Below, piece by piece: positions 7,941-9,102 of a stretch of 9,102 nucleotides of DNA (position 1 is the stretch's first letter; the number at the start of each line of letters is the position of its first letter). The translations under genes were made by a program, and so were the position numbers. The stretch comes from RUG14130 sp045598325. Lineage in GTDB: Bacteria > Bacillota > Clostridia > Christensenellales > Aristaeellaceae. Below the pieces are notes generated by a model. That model made no database searches, was not told the DNA's origin, and saw only the letters and a list, made by a program, of their open reading frames with translations. The stretch is from NCBI GenBank assembly GCA_045598325.1, contig JAZLLT010000078.1, positions 1 through 9,102 on the forward strand, written 5' to 3'.

Positions 7941-7969
7941 ATTATAGCAGATAGGGCCTTGCGTTTCAA
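7941..7969 (-). promoter_or_regulatory. SigA-type promoter of the isomerase gene, extended -10
   Basis: On the minus strand TTGAAA (7969-7964), a 17-base spacer and TATAAT (7946-7941) form a near-consensus promoter. TGC just before the -10 gives an extended -10 (TGnTATAAT). Transcription should begin near 7934, leaving a leader of about 13 bases. Confidence 0.85.
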
Positions 7970-7971
7970 TC
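7957..7971. repeat. 15-base near-perfect direct repeat of 7808-7822
   Basis: CCTTGCGTTTCAATC here matches CCTTGCGTTTGAATC at 7808-7822 in 14 of 15 positions. This copy covers the -35 box of the isomerase promoter; the other lies about 100 bases inside the isomerase gene. The arrangement resembles a main and an auxiliary operator, but chance is possible. Confidence 0.3.
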
Positions 7972-7976
7972 ACTTC

Positions 7977-8005
7977 TTTACAAAATGGTTACGCGGTATT
8001 ATAAT
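7977..8005 (+). promoter_or_regulatory. SigA-type promoter of the FMN enzyme gene
   Basis: TTTACA (7977-7982), a 17-base spacer and a consensus TATAAT (8000-8005) lie 26 bases before ATG 8031. Transcription should begin near 8012, just before the ribosome binding site. Confidence 0.85.
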
Positions 8006-8020
8006 AAAGAAAACGCATCC

Positions 8021-8025
8021 GGAGG
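8021..8025 (+). promoter_or_regulatory. Ribosome binding site fixing the FMN enzyme start
   Basis: GGAGG lies 5 bases before ATG 8031. The upstream in-frame start at 7959 precedes the predicted transcription start and would encode 24 residues from promoter DNA, so it is rejected. Confidence 0.85.
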
Positions 8026-8030
8026 TCAAT

Positions 8031-8945
8031 ATGGATTTTTCAAATATCAAGAATGCCCATGATTCCAATGAAATCACAAGGGCTTATTTCGACCAGATCC
8101 TCGTGGAAAGCCGTTATCTCGACAGTTGCACGCCCGATCCTTCCATGAACCTGTACGGCGCGGCATTTTCTTCCCCCATCATGATTGCCGCGTTTTCTCA
8201 CCTGTCCAACACTCATCCCGGCGGAATGGTCGAAATGGCGAAGGGGGCCTGTGAATGCGGCATCTGCAACTGGGCGGGCATGGGTAGCAAGGAGGAACTT
8301 TCCGCCATTCTCGGTACAGGCGCGAAAACCATCAAGATCATCAAGCCCTACGCCGACAGGAAGCGTGTTTTCGATATGATCGAATTTGCCTGCAAAAGCG
8401 GCGCGCTCGCCGTGGGCATGGACATCGATCACAGTTTTGGCGGGAACGGTTATCCCGATGTTGTTTTGGGTGAAGAGATGAAGCCCGTTTCTTCCGAAGA
8501 ACTTCGTGAATTCATCGCGGCGTCCGGCAAACCGTTTATCATCAAAGGCATCCTTTCCGTGACAGACGCGGAAAAGAGCGTGAAAGCAGGCGCAAAAGGG
8601 CTGCTGCTTTCGCATCACCACGGCATCATGCAGTATGCCGTTCCGCCGCTCATGGCGCTTCCCAATATCAAAAACGCCGTAGGGAACGATATCGACCTGT
8701 TCGTGGACTGCTCCGTCGATACGGGCGCGGATGTATTCAAATGCCTCGCAATGGGCGCGAAAGCCGTCTGTGTGGGGCGCGCGATACTGGAATCGTTCCG
8801 TACCGGCGGAGCGGAAGGCGTCGCAAAATATGTGGAGAGCATGAACAATGGCTTGCGCGCCATGATGGCTCGTACCTGCTCAAAAAATCTCGCCGGCATC
8901 TCAAAAGATGTCCTATGGAACGGAAATACCGGAAAGCGCATTTGA
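8031..8945 (+). CDS. FMN-dependent alpha-hydroxy-acid dehydrogenase-fold protein, atypical active site
   Basis: This 304-residue protein has the layout of the FMN TIM-barrel family that includes lactate and glycolate oxidases, somewhat shorter than the usual 350-380. Family marks in order are ESRYLDSCTPDP with SSPIMIAAFSH (47-57) near the N-terminus, the conserved lysine block KPFIIKGILSVTDA (167-180, Lys172), SHHHG (194-198), and the phosphate-binding region DTGADVFKCLAMGAKAVCVGR (230-250, ending Gly249-Arg250). In classical members the fifth-strand motif is SNHGGRQ, where His is the base and Arg binds the substrate carboxylate. Here His196 keeps the base position, but Ile199 replaces the Arg, and Asp230 stands where a conserved Arg of GGVRRG is usual. 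FMN binding is well supported; oxidation of a 2-hydroxy acid is doubtful. It is cytosolic, with its own promoter and terminator. Confidence 0.8.
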   Translation: MDFSNIKNAHDSNEITRAYFDQILVESRYLDSCTPDPSMNLYGAAFSSPIMIAAFSHLSNTHPGGMVEMAKGACECGICNWAGMGSKEELSAILGTGAKTIKIIKPYADRKRVFDMIEFACKSGALAVGMDIDHSFGGNGYPDVVLGEEMKPVSSEELREFIAASGKPFIIKGILSVTDAEKSVKAGAKGLLLSHHHGIMQYAVPPLMALPNIKNAVGNDIDLFVDCSVDTGADVFKCLAMGAKAVCVGRAILESFRTGGAEGVAKYVESMNNGLRAMMARTCSKNLAGISKDVLWNGNTGKRI

Positions 8946-8956
8946 TATGAGCATAC

Positions 8957-8986
8957 AAAAAGAGACCCCGAACGGGGTCTCTTTTT
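8957..8986. terminator. Symmetric intrinsic terminator
   Basis: A 13-base perfect stem, 8957-8969 with 8974-8986 (AAAAAGAGACCCC / GGGGTCTCTTTTT), encloses the loop GAAC. The A-tract and T-tract are part of the stem, so it should terminate in both directions, serving the FMN enzyme gene and the convergent gene at 8994. Confidence 0.93.
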
Positions 8987-8993
8987 AGTGCGA

Positions 8994-9102
8994 TCAAAAG
9001 CGGAGCGTTCCTCTGCCCAGCAGTTTCTGGTTCTTCTTACTGAAGTGCATCACATTGTCCTCGGAGAAGGACAGGCGCACTTTCTGTCCGATGCGGTAGA
9101 CA
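8994..9102 (-). CDS. C-terminal end of a probable ABC-transporter ATP-binding protein (TOBE-like), cut by window edge
   Basis: Only the last 35 codons are visible, read on the minus strand from 9101 to the TGA at 8996-8994. The fragment contains IGQKVRLSFSEDNVMHFSKK and ends GRGTLRF. The pattern of Gly, Val and hydrophobic residues leading to a Val-x-His-Phe resembles the C-terminal TOBE segment of sugar or polyamine importer ATPases (UgpC/MsmK/PotA type), where a GxxVxLxF...VHxF pattern is usual. If correct, this is the cytosolic energy subunit of an importer. With so few residues, the family call is tentative and the substrate cannot be inferred. It ends just inside the shared terminator. 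Confidence 0.5.
   Translation of the reverse strand, partial: VYRIGQKVRLSFSEDNVMHFSKKNQKLLGRGTLRF

Noticed and set aside
7958..7972. Catabolite-control (cre-like) operator at the divergent promoter
   Set aside because: On the minus strand TTGAAACGCAA looks similar, but the distance from TG to the central CG is one base short of the cre consensus.
1..9102. CRISPR array, tRNA, rRNA, insertion sequence, phage or defence genes
   Set aside because: No repeat-spacer pattern, cloverleaf, transposase or terminal inverted repeats were seen on either strand; the window is almost fully filled by metabolic genes.

Overview
The window looks like chromosomal DNA of an anaerobic, probably gut-associated Bacillota (Clostridia-type) bacterium. 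The grounds are strong AGGAGG-type ribosome binding sites with short spacing, sigma-70/SigA-type promoters, compact intrinsic terminators, and protein sequences that read like Clostridia homologues. Base composition appears moderately GC-rich by eye. The taxonomic call is inference; there is no rRNA or other marker.

Positions 1-6480 are the 3' part of a tightly packed plus-strand operon for myo-inositol catabolism. The order is iolB (5' end cut off by the window), iolD, iolE, then a cytosolic GH38 alpha-mannosidase. Intergenic gaps are 9, 10 and 17 bases, and two stop codons overlap the next ribosome binding site. IolE dehydrates 2-keto-myo-inositol (inosose), IolD hydrolytically opens the resulting trihydroxycyclohexane-dione, and IolB isomerises 5-deoxy-glucuronate. 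The mannosidase is not part of the classical iol pathway. Its place in the operon suggests that the inositol may arrive as a mannosyl-inositol, which is the main functional hypothesis here.

Positions 6481-7082 hold a small orphan gene for a protein with four CxxC (zinc-ribbon-like) pairs. It ends in a hairpin terminator shared with the convergent gene on the other strand.

Positions 7082-8945 hold a divergent pair. On the minus strand is a xylose-isomerase-like TIM-barrel sugar isomerase/epimerase. On the plus strand is an FMN-dependent alpha-hydroxy-acid-dehydrogenase-fold protein that has lost the usual substrate-binding arginine. Their two promoters lie back to back with only 7 bases between the -35 boxes, so the two genes are probably co-regulated or mutually competitive.

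A perfect hairpin with A- and T-tracts (8957-8986) ends the plus-strand gene. Beyond it, running in from the right edge on the minus strand, are the last 35 codons of what looks like an ABC-transporter ATPase with a C-terminal TOBE-type segment. No tRNA, rRNA, CRISPR array, insertion sequence or phage gene was seen.
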